NCBI RefSeq assembly: GCF_036884655.1
Contig: NC_088337.1
Coordinates: 33,028,501-33,092,500 of the forward strand
DNA: 64,000 nucleotides
Reading direction: 5' to 3'
From: Musa acuminata AAA Group
Lineage: Eukaryota; Streptophyta; Magnoliopsida; Zingiberales; Musaceae
Shown here: positions 1 to 12,457 of the stretch, piece by piece
Layout of the letters: the number at the start of each line of letters is the position of its first letter
Numbering within the stretch: position 1 is the first letter of the stretch
The notes under the pieces: generated by a model
Told to the model about the DNA's origin: nothing
The model's input: the letters and a program-made list of their open reading frames with translations, nothing else
Databases searched by the model: none
Program-made: the position numbers and the translations under genes

Positions 1-1053
1 ATGCATCTTTTCGTTTGCTCCTGATGCCTCAACCATGCTCGTAGACGATTCTTTGACCTGGTGCATGCCCCGTTCTACTCCTAGGGACTCGATAACCTTT
101 ATGCTTAGATCTTCTGATGGAACATCCAAGATCATTTGAGATGTTTCTTTATTAACAGCAGCTAGGCCCAGAAAATCCTCAGCTTTCGCATCATCAACCA
201 CCACCTGCTGAGATGCAGCTGGTGCAGGTTCCTCATTGGCATCATTCAATGTGCTTTTGGGTAAAGTCTGGGGAATACAAGCTTGAACCTGCAAATCACG
301 AGGGACATCAAGTTCAGTGTCAAAATCATTTGTTGCTACTTGATATGTAATGGCTGAGTATCCGCAACACTAGGTGCTACTTCATTTTTACTCAGCTGAG
401 GAGCAGTGTGAGGAAGCCTAGAGGTTGCAGGTGATTGATTTACAGTTTTGAAAGGGGCAGCAGAAGACGTAGGTACAGCTTGCACTGGTACTGAAACAAG
501 TGTCTCACTAAGCATTTCATCCACTGAAAAGGAGGTTCCATTTGGTGTTGCCACAGGGGCAAGCAACGGTGCAATATCATTCTCTGTTGAAACAGGAATA
601 CAGAGACGGGGATCAAACACCAAGCCCTTCAAGACATCTCCAGTATTGGCCACTCGAACAGTGAGCAGATATCCAGCATCAAAGGTTCCATCCAGAGTGC
701 CACAAACTGCCTGGCCAAGTAGACCATTAGGTCCATGGCTTGAAGTGACAGTTGAATTAGCTCGTGTGGGGATAACTTGGGAGTGATGAACAGAATCGGC
801 AATTGGACAAGCCTGAGCTGGAACAGCTTCGAGCCTATGACCAAGACAAGCTGATGGATTAGATCTAATAGTTGCTTGTGTTCCATAACAGAATCAAGTG
901 TAATCGGTTTGCAAAAGCTTTGTGCTGTAGGTACCTTTGATGTTGTTGGCAACTAGGATTATCATAATCATGCTTTCGAGGACGACCACGTTTGCGCTTC
1001 AGAGGTAGGTTAGCTGGATCAACAGGGGTGATCTCTTGATTCTGTTGAGCCAT
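1..1053 (-). CDS. AT-hook DNA-binding protein (MNM1-like), 3'-partial, frame-disrupted
   Basis: Probable nuclear protein that binds AT-rich DNA. The ATG at 1053 opens with a short leader and then a textbook AT-hook, KRKRGRPRK, near residues 19-27. Farther on is the conserved block of this plant family, GQAVCGTLDGTFDAGYLLTV followed by GLVFDP, at about 700-610. The rest is low-complexity and acidic, and it is still open at base 1, so the C-terminus lies outside. Reading the family-like sequence requires changing frame three times, near 952, 872 and 348. Each change equals one missing base next to a short homopolymer. No GT..AG intron explains them well, because coding-like sequence abuts on both sides. 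The gene is either a young pseudogene or carries local consensus errors. The family assignment rests on the AT-hook plus the GTFDAGYLL block. Confidence 0.7.
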
Positions 1054-3260
1054 GCTATCTCTGGCTGAGTTTATGCATCACACTGTCAGGTTAATTATTC
1101 CTTGAAACAGTGGAACCCACTTTTTAGTTAACTGTCAGCTCTTCTTCTGTAACAAAATTGCCCAGAAACATTTAAAAACTCACCAAGTACTTTCAAATTA
1201 AAGAACATGATCCAACCTCTGTTAGTCACATAAGACCATAGTTAACAAAAATTAAGCCAGCACATCATGCATGTTACGAACAAACAAAACATCACATATT
1301 GAACAAAGAATGGCTTCAGTTGTACTACACTACTACTGTTGTACAACTCCTAAGTAGAAAAACAAGTGCGACCATTTTCGCTTAGAATTAGTTTTGCTAT
1401 GTAGGTTTCAGTCACAAAAAAAAAATCGTCGTCAAAAGATCTAACATTCCAAAATCATTCCAAATTAAGTTAAGGGGGCAAACAAAAAGGTCTTCATCGG
1501 TAGCATGTTTCTGGATGGGGAGCAATTTTGGAAACCAGCATGTCATATGCAATTTTTCCTTACTCATCGTTAAATAACAAAGCCTGCTAACCAACTATAG
1601 GAAAGCCAATGGAATTGCTAACAGGAATTTCACAAGTGAAATCCAACATTAATGTTTGCAAATATACTTTTTCCCTAACAAATTACTACTATAAACTCAC
1701 ATTGTTGTTGTGCCAAAAACCCAAAAATTATTGTATATTGGAAGGTGTGATTTGATTCTAAACTATGCATTGGTCACTTATACCTCTTAGGTAGGACATG
1801 GCCCGAGGGATTTGAACACTAAAAGTGAAATTGATTTTTTCCACCAAGTGTTTGGCCATGAGAATGAAATTTCAATTACCATTCCTGAAGAAATTCAATT
1901 CCTTTTCCAAAGCAAATTTCATTCCCAACAACTTCAGAAAATTGTTCTTCGCTGATTAAAAATGTCTTTGTTTGTATGTCAAAGTCACACCAACACAAAC
2001 ATGTACCTTACTAAACATTTTATTCATAATATATTAAAGTAATTAAAAATTTTAAAATTCAAATATAATTATTAAATTGAAGTACATCATTGGCATGCTT
2101 CTAATAGGGTAATACTAATTATACCAATACAGGAATAAACAGAAGATGAACTCCTTAAACACAAATTTAAAGAGTTGAAGAACCAAACATTTGGACAAAA
2201 TTGGTTTTTCTTGTCACAATTCCAATATATTTCTAATTTGATTTTGATGATGTACCAAAGACACAACTTTTTTCTTCTCCAAAAGGAGAGTTGAGATGTT
2301 CTAATTAGGATTAGCAGATGATAAAGGGCAAACCATCATTGATTACTGATCATCATTAAACATGTGTTCGAATGAATATTTGTTAGTCCTTCCAAGTTAT
2401 CATTTACAGTGTTCTTTTATAATTATGTGATAATTTGATAGTCATTTTCTTTTAGATTTGCAGTATCATTTGACCTGCCTTCGTCAAATAGTATATCCTA
2501 CCTTGGTCAAAAACAAATATTGCCCTCCAACTTCTGGTTATGTCTTAGTAAAACCAACAGATTTGTATATTAGTATTATAGGGGTAAAGAATGAAAGAAA
2601 TATTTGCTTTGGGGTATTAAATGATACATCTTTGCTTTCGCAACACGCATTTCGAACAAGCTCGACAGTCCACATTTCTGTTTTTAAGTTTTAATTTATG
2701 GAAGTGAAAAGAAACAATTTTCATAGTAAACCAACTTCCTATCACATGTATAAGTCCCTAAAAATTGGTCTTAACCATTCGAAACCCCAAACGTGTAGAA
2801 ACCCTCATGTAATTAATACAGATCCACAAAAGAGGGGAAGATTTTGCCCATGTTTCCGAGTCGATACACTACCCAAACTAAGAAATCAAAACCGAACCCT
2901 TTCATCTCCACCAAATCCAAAAGCCATTGAAGGAGAAGCAAAAGGATCAACCTTTAGCCGGGAAAAATTCTCATTTTGGACATAAAAAATGGTTTTTTTA
3001 CCGATTCGAGACAGATAGAATTTTGTTGGATTGAGAAAAAGAAAACCTAACTCACATTTCTCCTGCTCGGTCATTCGGCCGAATCCCACGAAGAACAAAC
3101 CGGCCAAGAGACGGGACAGCACCGAGAGGGAAGAGGACGAGCACCACAACCAGATCACGCCCCAAGAGCTGAAGAGAAGAGGAACCCTAGATCCCTTTCC
3201 CTCTATGCTTTCCCTCACTTTCAGTCTCCGTCGCTCGCTCGCGGGCTGGCTTTCGCAGTG
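1054..3260 (-). other. Upstream region of the AT-hook gene with a possible untranslated first exon
   Basis: No coding gene is recognised here. Bases 1070-2880 are AT-rich and look intronic or intergenic. On the minus strand, about 3260-3050 is GC- and CT-rich with the 'tctagggttcc' flavour common in plant 5'UTRs. It ends in a good donor (GTGAGTTAGG, near 3044). That would fit a non-coding first exon spliced over about 2 kb to just upstream of the ATG at 1053. This is inference from composition only. Confidence 0.35.
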
Positions 3261-3261
3261 A

Positions 3262-4560
3262 GATCAGTTTCGGCAAGGGAGGATATATGTCTTAACATGA
3301 GGTGGTGGGAGAGGGAGCGAGTTAGGGAGGAAAAGCTCGCGTCCATCAATGGCGTCTCGGTCGCATTAAAACACGACATTCCCCGCCACCCACGGCAGTG
3401 CAGCACGAATCAAGAGGCTTTCTCGAGGCTCGGCGGCCGTCAGATCTGTCGGCTTGCCCACGCGCTCCGCCCTGATGGCCGCACGACGCAGTGGCTGCCT
3501 TTGATCCGACTAATAAGCACCCTCCAAAAAAAAACACGGAATAACAAAAAAATATATAAAAAAGAAGAAGAAAAAGGGTGGGACAAAATAACTGAGAATT
3601 ATATAAAATCGGATACGCATGATTTAGTCTAAAACTATATTTGTTTATATTCTTATCAAAGTGGGATATAAATTCTATCGAATTTTCACTCGTGATTTTC
3701 TATAAAAGGAGGTCTTAACATTCAAGATATTTATATTTCTAAAATATCTTTTCAAGCCTACTTATCTAATAGCCTTTGGATTAGTTTTGTTAAGATCGAT
3801 TGAATTCATGAGATTTATGAATTATGTTAATATGTATTTTATTCCCTTTCCGAAGCGAAGTACTTTCGAGGGTAAACATAACCCAACGGATTTACAAGTT
3901 TTTGTTTCTCTCACTTCTCAATATGAGATTAAATATTATTATCAGTTTACTCCCTTCCAGGAGTCAAAGGTGAAAGGTGGAGATTCAGATTTTCCTTGAT
4001 ATTATCAATCAGAGATCGACACGATCGAGTTTTGTCCCAAAGGCATAAAATCATCCAAGTGGCTCCCGTGATGGTTGAGAGAGGCGATTGCTATAGGGAG
4101 TGAGGTGACCAGGGGGGGTCCGAGGTGATCTTGGTGGCTCTGTTGTAGACTCTATCCTCCTTAGGGATCCTGTATAATGGTCGATATTTAGTGAATTTTC
4201 CGACATAATCCATCCGATGATTAAATTAATTTTTCATAGAGTGTGTGAAGACTAGAGAGTACAAAGTGTGGAGAGTCTAATCCCTGCTTAGACATCAAGG
4301 GCTGGTTCTTATACCTAGAAAGCATGACGACCATGATCAACAAGTGATTGATCTATGTATCCTTCATTTTTGTGGACGGTTGATTCGTACAACCTCTTAT
4401 TACCCATCGTTTTCCGAGAGCGACAAGTGGGGGCATCGCCTACCAATCCTAACAATTAACAAAGTTAGCATCAAAGCTTAACGAGAATGAATCCTTTTAT
4501 CCTTCAATCTTAGCATCAAAGCTGTCGTTGCTACTTCTTTTTTGATGCTTTGGTACGCTC
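3262..4560. other. Intergenic, no gene seen
   Basis: Mixed composition with only short open frames that resemble no protein I know. Bases 4010-4450 have the look of degraded retroelement sequence but no diagnostic motif. Confidence 0.4.
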
Positions 4561-4566
4561 GAAACA

Positions 4567-5010
4567 GTGCTGTCTTTGACGACTGCAAACCTACCCCCAC
4601 AGGTTCTATGTAGTAGAAGAATCCTTGCTTCTATGAGGAATTATAATCCTCTCCACTCCACTCCTCTGAGAACAGCCATGAGGGTGGCTTGGAGTTTGTC
4701 CTCCGAAATAATGATGGCTCTTGTATTCTGGATGAATGCAGGTTTATCCAAGATCGGAACATACCATATTGCAAGGCAACTACTCGTTCTGGAGGGTCTC
4801 ATAGCTGCTATTCAACAAGGCGTGCAATCCATCCACATTGAATCCGATTCCAAAATCCTTGTAGATATACTTGCCGACAAGTCCTCATCGCCCTGGAGAA
4901 TTCGAAACATTGTTGGCAACATCTTTTGTTGACTCTGATCTTTTACTGCTTACTCTTTCAACCATATTTTTCGTGAGAGAAACAAAATAGCGAATTGGCT
5001 GATCTTATCT
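4567..5010 (+). pseudogene. LINE-type RNase H (RVT_3) fragment
   Basis: The frame resembles the RNase H-like domain at the 3' end of plant non-LTR retrotransposons. It has an alpha-helical LEGLIAAIQQG segment and the IESDSK strand that carries a catalytic acidic residue. After two in-frame TGA stops (4930 and 4936) the same frame continues into FNHIFRERNKIANWL, the usual domain end. The rest of the LINE (endonuclease, reverse transcriptase) is absent, so this is a dead fragment of a mobile element. Confidence 0.7.
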
Positions 5011-5101
5011 GGAGTGATGTTGTGTCATCTGAGCTCTCATCTTTGTTAAGCCCATATATTTTGTGTTATACTTTATATATATATAGTTTATATATATATA
5101 G

Positions 5102-5130
5102 GGAGAGAGAGAGAGAGAGAGAGAGAGAGG
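5102..5130. repeat. (GA)n microsatellite
   Basis: An uninterrupted GA dinucleotide tract of roughly 28 bp, preceded by short TA runs at 5074-5100. It lies about 300 bp upstream of the RLCK start codon. GA tracts in plant 5' regions can bind BBR/BPC factors; a role here is not shown. Confidence 0.9.
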
Positions 5131-5430
5131 GTGGAGGAAGCTAAACTTAGGTTCAACCTCTGTAAAAGCTAAATAGAGAAGAATGAACCGCGACCATCGT
5201 TTTCTTTGCACTTCCAACGATCCAAAATTAACAGAGACAAAGTCCTCACAAATCCTACATCCGTCTTTGTTTCATTCTTTCGTTCCTGGGACTTGGTTCT
5301 TCGTTGTTTGTTCTGGTTCCGTCCCAGCATTCCTTCACCTGAGTGGACCGACTCTTGGGTCGATCCACAGGGTATACTCTTCAATTTACTTGTGTTTGAG
5401 GCTTCGGCGAGCAACTCATACAAGAGGTCG

Positions 5431-7124
5431 ATGGGTTGCTTCTGCTGTTTCAATTCATCCGATGTGCAAGAGGAGCCCACCGAGGAGGAAGAAGGAAGAG
5501 AAAGGAACGCGCTGGCCTCCCTTGTCAACAACCTTGCCATTGAATCGGGTGTGTGTTCATCTTCACTTTTCGTTGATTCATTGCCAACAAATTAGATAGC
5601 TTTGCGGCATTGTGCAAGAAACAATTTGCCCAAATGTTCAGAACAATTCCGACCATATGTTTGATTTTGACGTGGTTTGGGTAAAGACTTCATATTGTTT
5701 GGATTGAATTGGTGCAGATACCCAGAAGCATATATCTGTAGCCGAAGAGCTCTTGCGGATAGGCAATGGCAACAATTCTACTCGAGTTTTCACGTTCGAT
5801 GAACTCTCAGCTGCAACCAACAACTTCAAGGCAGAATGCCTTCTTGGCGAAGGTGGATTCGGTAGAGTCTACAAAGGACACCTCGAGGACACAAACCAAG
5901 TAATGCGTGATCACCTTCTTCTTCTTCTTCTTCTTCTTCTACTACGACTACTACTACTACTACTACTACTTCGTAAATCCAAGCAATCGATAGCTTTCGA
6001 TGACCGCCGGATTCATCTCCTGCAGGATATAGCTGTCAAGCAACTCCAGAGGAATGGCTTACAGGGAAACCGAGAGTTCCTTGTCGAAGTGTTGATGCTC
6101 AGTCTCCTACATCACCCAAACCTCGTCAATCTCATTGGTTACTGTGCCGATGGAGATCAAAGAATTCTGGTTTACGAGTGCATGCATTTGGGCTCACTGG
6201 AAGATCATCTTCTCGGTAAGCCATCTCCTGATCCATTCCAGCAAGAGTCGTCGTGAATGACCACTGGAAATTTCTGCAGATCTTTCCTCAAACAAGAAGC
6301 CGCTGGATTGGAGTACAAGAATGAAAATAGCAGAAGGTGCTGCTAGAGGCTTGGAGTACTTGCACGACATAGCAAACCCACCCGTGATCTACAGGGACTT
6401 CAAAGCATCTAACATTCTTCTGGATGAGGAGTACAACCCGAAGCTATCTGACTTTGGCCTGGCCAAGGTTGGACCAGTCGGAGACAAGAGTCACGTTTCG
6501 ACAAGGGTGATGGGAACCTACGGCTACTGTGCTCCCGAGTACGCATTGACGGGGCAATTAACGAAGATGTCTGATGTTTACAGCTTCGGCGTCGTGTTTC
6601 TGGAGATCATAACAGGAAGGAGAGCCATCGATACATCGAGACCTTCGAACGAGCAGAATCTTGTTCACTGGGTAAGAATAATTCATTTCATGTTTTAGCT
6701 GTGCCTAAGCCAAATGCCCAACTTTCTTGGACTGAAAGCTCGATCCGGTGCTCTTGTGCAGGCAGAGCCACTGTTTAAAGACAAGAAGAGGTTTGTGGAA
6801 ATGGCGGACCCATTGCTGGAAGGGAATTACCCACTGAAAGGCCTCTACCAAGCTCTTGCAGTCGCAGCAATGTGCCTACAAGAGGAAGCCAGCAATCGTC
6901 CACTGATCAGTGATGTTGTGACCGCTCTGGAGTATCTGTCCAGTCCACCAAATGAAGCTTCTCAAAGCTCCAAAGAATCTTTCTCGCGGAGCCTATCCTC
7001 TCAAGATTCAGCAGAAGAAAAAGATTCAGCTAATGATGGCGGGGGCGAAGCTCAATCGAAGTTGGAAGGTGAAGAAACCCGTAACTCGTTGAGATTCAAG
7101 GAAGAAAACATCGAACGCATCTGA
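5431..7124 (+). CDS. Receptor-like cytoplasmic kinase, RLCK-VII / PBL27-like
   Basis: Predicted membrane-tethered Ser/Thr kinase that relays signals from surface receptors in immunity or growth. Exons: 5431-5548, 5718-5899, 6026-6215, 6280-6671, 6762-7124 (414 aa), with every junction in frame. The N-terminus MGCFCC fits N-myristoylation at Gly2 plus Cys palmitoylation. Kinase marks in order: glycine loop [16 protein letters not shown] lysine, the subgroup-specific YRDFK catalytic loop, SDFGLAK, and [11 protein letters not shown] in the activation segment. [13 protein letters not shown] is close to PBL27-type kinases. The C-terminal tail is Ser- and acid-rich. Length is normal for the group. 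Intron 2 (126 bp) has no stop and holds a leucine-coding microsatellite. The gene converges on the HD-ZIP gene downstream. Which PBL is the true orthologue cannot be decided from sequence alone. Confidence 0.93.
5900..6025 (+). other. Frame-preserving intron with CTT/CTA microsatellite
   Basis: Intron 2 of the RLCK gene runs from GTAATGCG to CTGCAG. It is 126 nt (42 codons), free of stops in the reading frame, and contains a (CTT)n run followed by a (CTA)n run at about 5920-5970. Retention would insert a leucine-rich stretch between the glycine loop and the catalytic lysine. Confidence 0.75.
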
Positions 7125-7883
7125 CACACGCATGAATGCTTCAGAAACAGAGCCGACAGCTGTATCTTGCATTGTAAAGCTCAATTATTCTAAGATGCTT
7201 AAAAATAGATCTCTTTTCTTATCTTCGTTATTGTCGATGATTCGGCGAATGCATCAAGGATCCTCCTATTCAGTAAGACAACCTCGTATGCAGCTGTGGA
7301 AATAAATGCGAGAACGATTCTGTCGTTCATCAGTTATGTAGTGAATACCACCACCCATGTCAATCAATGCAAACAAGCGAGTGAAACGAAGGAACTAAAT
7401 GAAAGCAAATTAACATAAGCTCTTCATATTAAAAGGGTGGCGTAGCACAGAATCTTTCAACCAGCACCACAAGAACAACACAAAACACAAGATAAAATGG
7501 TGGGAAATGAGAGAGTATATGCTTGTTCCATGGAGAGAGAGAGAAAGAGAGAGAGGGGGGGGTAAAATTCCAGCAAAATCCTAGAGGTGGTAGTCCTGAA
7601 ACGAGGGGAAGTCAATGCCCGAACCAACCTTTCCTCGCATGGTGGTGGTGGAGAGTGCCTACGGGGTATTGAGTTGCTCCGAGGCCGCCAAACCAACACT
7701 ACGCTGCAGGGTAAGTCTGAGGTGCGTTCTTGACTTCCCACAATTGATGCTCCAAACTCCACCCTTTCTTCTGCACATCAAAGCATCATCATGCACCAAC
7801 GAATGTAATACTTCAGAGACAACAAACCATGGATTATGCGGATGGAAAAGGTCACTCACGCATATCTTGTGTATTCTTCAGGC
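7125..7883. other. Convergent 3' ends of RLCK and HD-ZIP genes
   Basis: 760 bp between two stop codons that face each other. It presumably contains both 3'UTRs and poly(A) signals. A short GA tract with a G run lies at about 7537-7562. No gene is seen. Confidence 0.6.
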
Positions 7884-10800
7884 TCAGTGGGCACTTTCGC
7901 CTCCAGCTGAAGCCTTGATCCGTTCAACAGTGCATGCGATGAGGCTGTTGACTGTTGCGACTGATCCAAGAGACAGCTTGGCCGTCGGAGCCGAGTCGAC
8001 AAGGATCTGAAATGCTACAGTCAAGAGGGAGCCGCCTGATCCGACGCCGTCCACCATTTCGCCGCCTTGTCCTCCACATGGCCCGTCCGGGAGGATGGCG
8101 AAACCTGACGGCAGGAGCGCGACGTAGTCAGGATCGCCACCGTTAAGCACCACGTTCATGGCGATGACATCCACCGGGGCGTAGATCACGTAGGAGCCCG
8201 TTGAGTCTGTGCAGCTCTCTTGCAGTATCAGCATGTTGCTCTGGCTTGAGTTCGTGCTCTGCGATCGCCCGTCATGCAATTTAGAGAACGATCACCCAGT
8301 CTGTATGGTGTAGCAACATACGACTACAAATACCAATACACTCACATTGACGCGTAGCAGGGAAACACAGTTTCCATGGTCTCGGCCATTAGCGATGTGA
8401 GCCATTTCTTGAACACCACCACCATTTGAGAGGATATCCCACTGTAAATGCATGAACAAAACCAAGAAGTGACGTGTGCTCGCATAGTTCGGATCTCAGA
8501 AGCATACGAGGCATACCTCGCTGCGAGAGCTTTCATCACGTAGGAAGTCGAACACCCTCTTCGGTGGGACAGGAAGCCAGAAGGATGTGGCCGCATTAAG
8601 AACAATACCAGGAGGCCTTCCAGGATCGTCTACGCTCTTTCTCGTCATAACCCTCACATCCTCTGCACCACTACCGGACAGTGTAGTCCATTGATGTGAA
8701 GCTGAGCCACCGACACCGCCACAGAAGCTTATCACCATTCTCTCAGCTAGCTTCAACATGCTTTTCCTGCCTTCTGGAGTAGTGATCACTGTATGTACGT
8801 ATATTCCGTGGAGAAGAAGAGAACATCGAATTGGCTAAGATTAGAAACTCGCACATAATGACAATATCAACGATCATATGAAATGGGAGCAGCGGAAAGT
8901 TTTACCGCCGATGTCTCCAGAGGGTATGTTGCTAGCCATCACACTCGCTAGGCGCTCACATTGCCTATCCAAGGTACTGACCCACCTCTTTGCACCAAAT
9001 GCCAGACCTGAGTTCACCAAGGGCCTGTAGATATTATGCACAGACCTATCGTCCACTTCGACATGTTCCACCCAAGTAACCTGTGGAACGGGAAAACAAC
9101 TCCTAAGAACAGTCGATCAACATGTTAGCGTTGGATTTCTAATCTTCCTGATTGTTCTTCACCTTTGAGTAGCCATTGGGCATTTCTTGAATCAGGCAGC
9201 CGGATGGCCTTCTTCGGCATCGCAGGACTGGGCTGGGGCGCAAGCTGTCCAAGGAAACATCAACCACCGCCCAAGTTCCATCCGCGTGCTGCTTGCAGTA
9301 CCTGACGAACAAGCTCTCCCGAGTTGGAACAAGCGGAGATGGAACTTGGAATTCTGCTGACATCTGAGGATTCAAAGATGGGAGGATATTATGCTTCAGC
9401 ACAGAGTGAGTCCTTCGGAAGTGTATAACGTCGATCAAGAAGAACAGATCATAGCTCTTCATGAGCTCAGTGGAATATGGCAGATGCAGTTTCCCAGGTA
9501 AAAGATTTCGTATAAGACTATGTCTCGCCACAAAGAAGATGCAATCTTACACGTATGAACTAAAACCGCTTTAAATTCAAGAGAAATTTGGAAATAGATC
9601 GAGAAAATAAGTGAAGGTAGAACATTGGGCAAAAGAAATATACCACTTGCAGAGCTCCATTGTAATTGCCAGCCACTCCAGTCGATAATACTTCGAGTGT
9701 TAATGCTCTCGACACAATGCCCGAGAACACATTTGCCCATTGATTCTGTAAACCATCAAAAGAGTTATGAGAACAGAGACATGAAATCCCAGCATCAGAA
9801 GAGCAAACCTTTAACCCTTCGTAATCCATCCTACTTAGTTAAACCACGACTTCCCGTACCACGTCCATGAGTATCTCGACAACATGCATCTGGTTCATGA
9901 TCACCACCGCAGTCTCGCGCGACGCCTCGGACTTCAGCCCCAGAAGTTTCGGCCCAATCCCTCTGGGGAACGTTCTGACGTACTCGTCTTCGTTGAGAGT
10001 CTCGGCTGCGCCATCGAGACCCGGAATCCAGAGTGGCTCACTGAGCTGCGCCATCCTGATGAGCTCCTCCATGGCGGCCACGGCGAGCTCGATGACCACG
10101 GGCTTCTCGATCTCCGGCAGCCCTGACACGCTCCTCAGTAACTGCCCGGCTCCGAACATCTCACTCCCAATCCCCTGTTGCACCCCCAAACCTCCGACGC
10201 CGAGGTCCAATGGTGAACGTGAAGGGATGGCGGGAGAAAGGAGCGGGTACGACGCCACTGGCTTACCCACGTATTTAGCTGCTATCCCTGATATCCTATC
10301 GATCTGTCAAAGCATGGGAAGAGCAGTTGCAATTCACATACCTAGCGCAAAGCATCATAAATCTCATAATGGGGGGTGAAGAGCAGTTACTTCTTCTCTC
10401 AGCCGAACATTTTCGATCCTGAGGTTGTGTTCGTCGAAGGACATTTCTCCAAGAGCAGCAGGCCCGCCACAGTTTGGGCATGAAGCATTGCTGAGGGCCT
10501 CCTTGTACCTTAAGTTGTCGGCACGAAGCTTCTCGTTATCGGCTCGTAGCTGAGAGTTCTCCTGCCGCTCGTGTTGATTCTATGACAACGGGAGGAGAAG
10601 TTTAAGAGCAGTGTTAAGCAGCATGTGATAAGAGACTAAGACGATGGCAATAACGTGAGGGAATAGGATAATGGGCCAGGAGAAAACGTGGTCAATGGCC
10701 GACATGCAGTTTGAGCTAAGTAAATGTCCTTAATGGTTATTGAAGTCGTAGGAAAACACCTTCATTTGGGTGCGCTTGTTCTGGAACCAAAACTTGACTT

Positions 10801-11890
10801 GGAGAGGTTCCAGCCCAAGCTGCCGGCTCAGCTCATTTCTCTGCTTGTCATCCGGGTGAGGGCATTCCTTGAAGAAACTGCAAGAAATGTGAGTGCAATA
10901 TGTCAAGAACAGGACAGAGAAACAACAATTAACATAAAAGAATTGGCATAAGGAAGTGATTGAGAAAGAAAACAATCAAAAGACAAGGTCTTGTTGTTTT
11001 AATCTTCTAAGTAACTGTCCTTTGTGTTGGTATCTTGTGCAAGGAGAGTGATGAGAGAATTACGCCTCCATTTCTTGGATTTGATGCTGTGTGTGGCGAT
11101 GGTAGCGTTTCTTCCTAGGGCGCTGGTTTTGGTCCTGATCATCGCCGGAAGCGCCCTCAATGTTCTCGCTGCATGACTTGCTCTCGAAGTCGTCCTCTCG
11201 AGCCCTTGCCATCTCGCTCTCTGCGGTGGTGGCCTGTGCGATCTCCACAAACTGGTTATGATGTTGGTGCTGGAGTGGGATTTGCTGCCCTTCTAACAAG
11301 TTTGGCTACAAAAGCAGCCACAAAGGCTCCTTCAGTCCTCGTATTTCGACAAGAAATTGAATTCAATTAATCGAATGTTGTGACCAGTGTGATGAATTTG
11401 GAAAAGGTGCAAAGGTGAAATAGAAAGGAGGTTGGGATAAAGGAGTGCCGTCGATCAATCGTTAAGCAAGGTTTGATGTCCGAAGGTGTTTCTGTAGATC
11501 AAGTGTGGACAAGTGCATATAAGAAGATTGGTGAGAGGGGATGAACAAACACAAAACTGGTTGATGTATTCTGTAGAGAGAGAGAGTCTCTTTTTCCTAT
11601 CTCCTGTCGAAGAGACGAAGGATAGAAAGATTTAAAGAACTGGAAGACAAAGATTAAGTGGAAAACGAACAAAAGGACTCAAACTTGTGCAACTGTAATC
11701 CTTTCACTACTCACCTTATCTTTACAGACCTCGACAAAGCTCTTACCACAACAAGATGTGCAAGAAGAAAGAGTACTGATCTGCTGACCTGGCTGAGCGA
11801 CAACACCGACGACGAGCCATAACCGGTGCCGGTGTTCCTCCCGATCATGGATGGTGGTTGCCTTGCTGGTATCATCAGCCCCACAGGCAT
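7884..11890 (-). CDS. HDG2: Class IV homeodomain-leucine zipper protein, HDG2/ROC4-like
   Basis: Nuclear transcription factor; family members control epidermal (L1) identity, stomata and trichomes. Eleven exons: 11890-11789, 11305-11064, 10877-10760, 10579-10391, 10303-9860, 9745-9644, 9363-9163, 9080-8906, 8788-8517, 8441-8346, 8258-7884 (771 aa), all in phase. The start [18 protein letters not shown] matches the N-terminus of ROC4-type proteins. Homeodomain at about residues 97-157 (helix 3 [12 protein letters not shown]), then a zipper-loop-zipper with the CPNCGG cysteine pair, then a START lipid-binding domain at about 290-515 ([25 protein letters not shown]), then the HD-START-associated domain. 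The ending ([34 protein letters not shown]) is most like HDG2. An L1-box-like site lies upstream. Confidence is very high for the class and good for the subgroup. Confidence 0.95.
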
Positions 11891-11952
11891 ATTTCACTCA
11901 TTCAAACCCTAATTCTTCCCCCCCTCCACTTCTCTTTCTCTCTCCCTTTGTG

Positions 11953-11960
11953 TATATATG
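11953..11960 (-). promoter_or_regulatory. Possible TATA element of the HDG2-like gene
   Basis: The minus strand reads CATATATACA about 65 bp before the ATG at 11890. Spacing would allow only a short leader. Weak evidence. Confidence 0.25.
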
Positions 11961-12175
11961 TCTCTCAATCTCGATGAAGATGATAAAAAGGTGTCTTACT
12001 AGCAGACTGCGGATTGGACTCAACTTGGGTCTCCAAAGTCACAAGTTTCAGAAAAAAATAGGAGAGAGAGCAGAGAGAAATGGCTTTTTAACATCAAGAA
12101 ACGTGACAACCAAGGGATAGATGGAATGTGAGTAGCCAATATCACTGAGATCTAGTCATAGGACATGAACGCTCT

Positions 12176-12180
<5 letters not shown>

Positions 12181-12209
<29 letters not shown>
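12181..12209. repeat. (CT)n microsatellite
   Basis: CT tract of about 29 bp running into CTC triplets to 12222. It lies about 300 bp upstream of the HDG2-like start, and on that gene's strand it is a GA tract. Confidence 0.9.
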
Positions 12210-12212
<3 letters not shown>

Positions 12213-12457
12213 CTCCTCCTCCTTTGTTTTCTACGTCAGGAAGAGAGCAAACAGAAGAGAGCAGGACTTAGTGCATGCGAGGAAGAGGAAGAGGTGGCTT
12301 CAGGGAAGAAAGCACCGGGAGAGAAGCCATTAGATCAGGGACGGGAAGGAGATCTGGACAAGAGGAGGGCAAGGGATAGGGAAGAAGGAGAAAAGGGAAC
12401 AGGTGGAGAGGAAGTGATGAGGATGAGTTATTGCAGAGCGCATTGAGATGGTGCAAT

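Noticed and set aside
5183..5599. Two overlapping 130-138 codon frames over the RLCK leader
   Set aside because: Both run through the exon 1 donor into intron 1. The MGCFCC frame with proper splicing explains the locus.
9867..10379. 170-codon plus-strand open frame
   Set aside because: Antisense to exon 5 of the HD-ZIP gene, whose minus-strand product is unmistakable.
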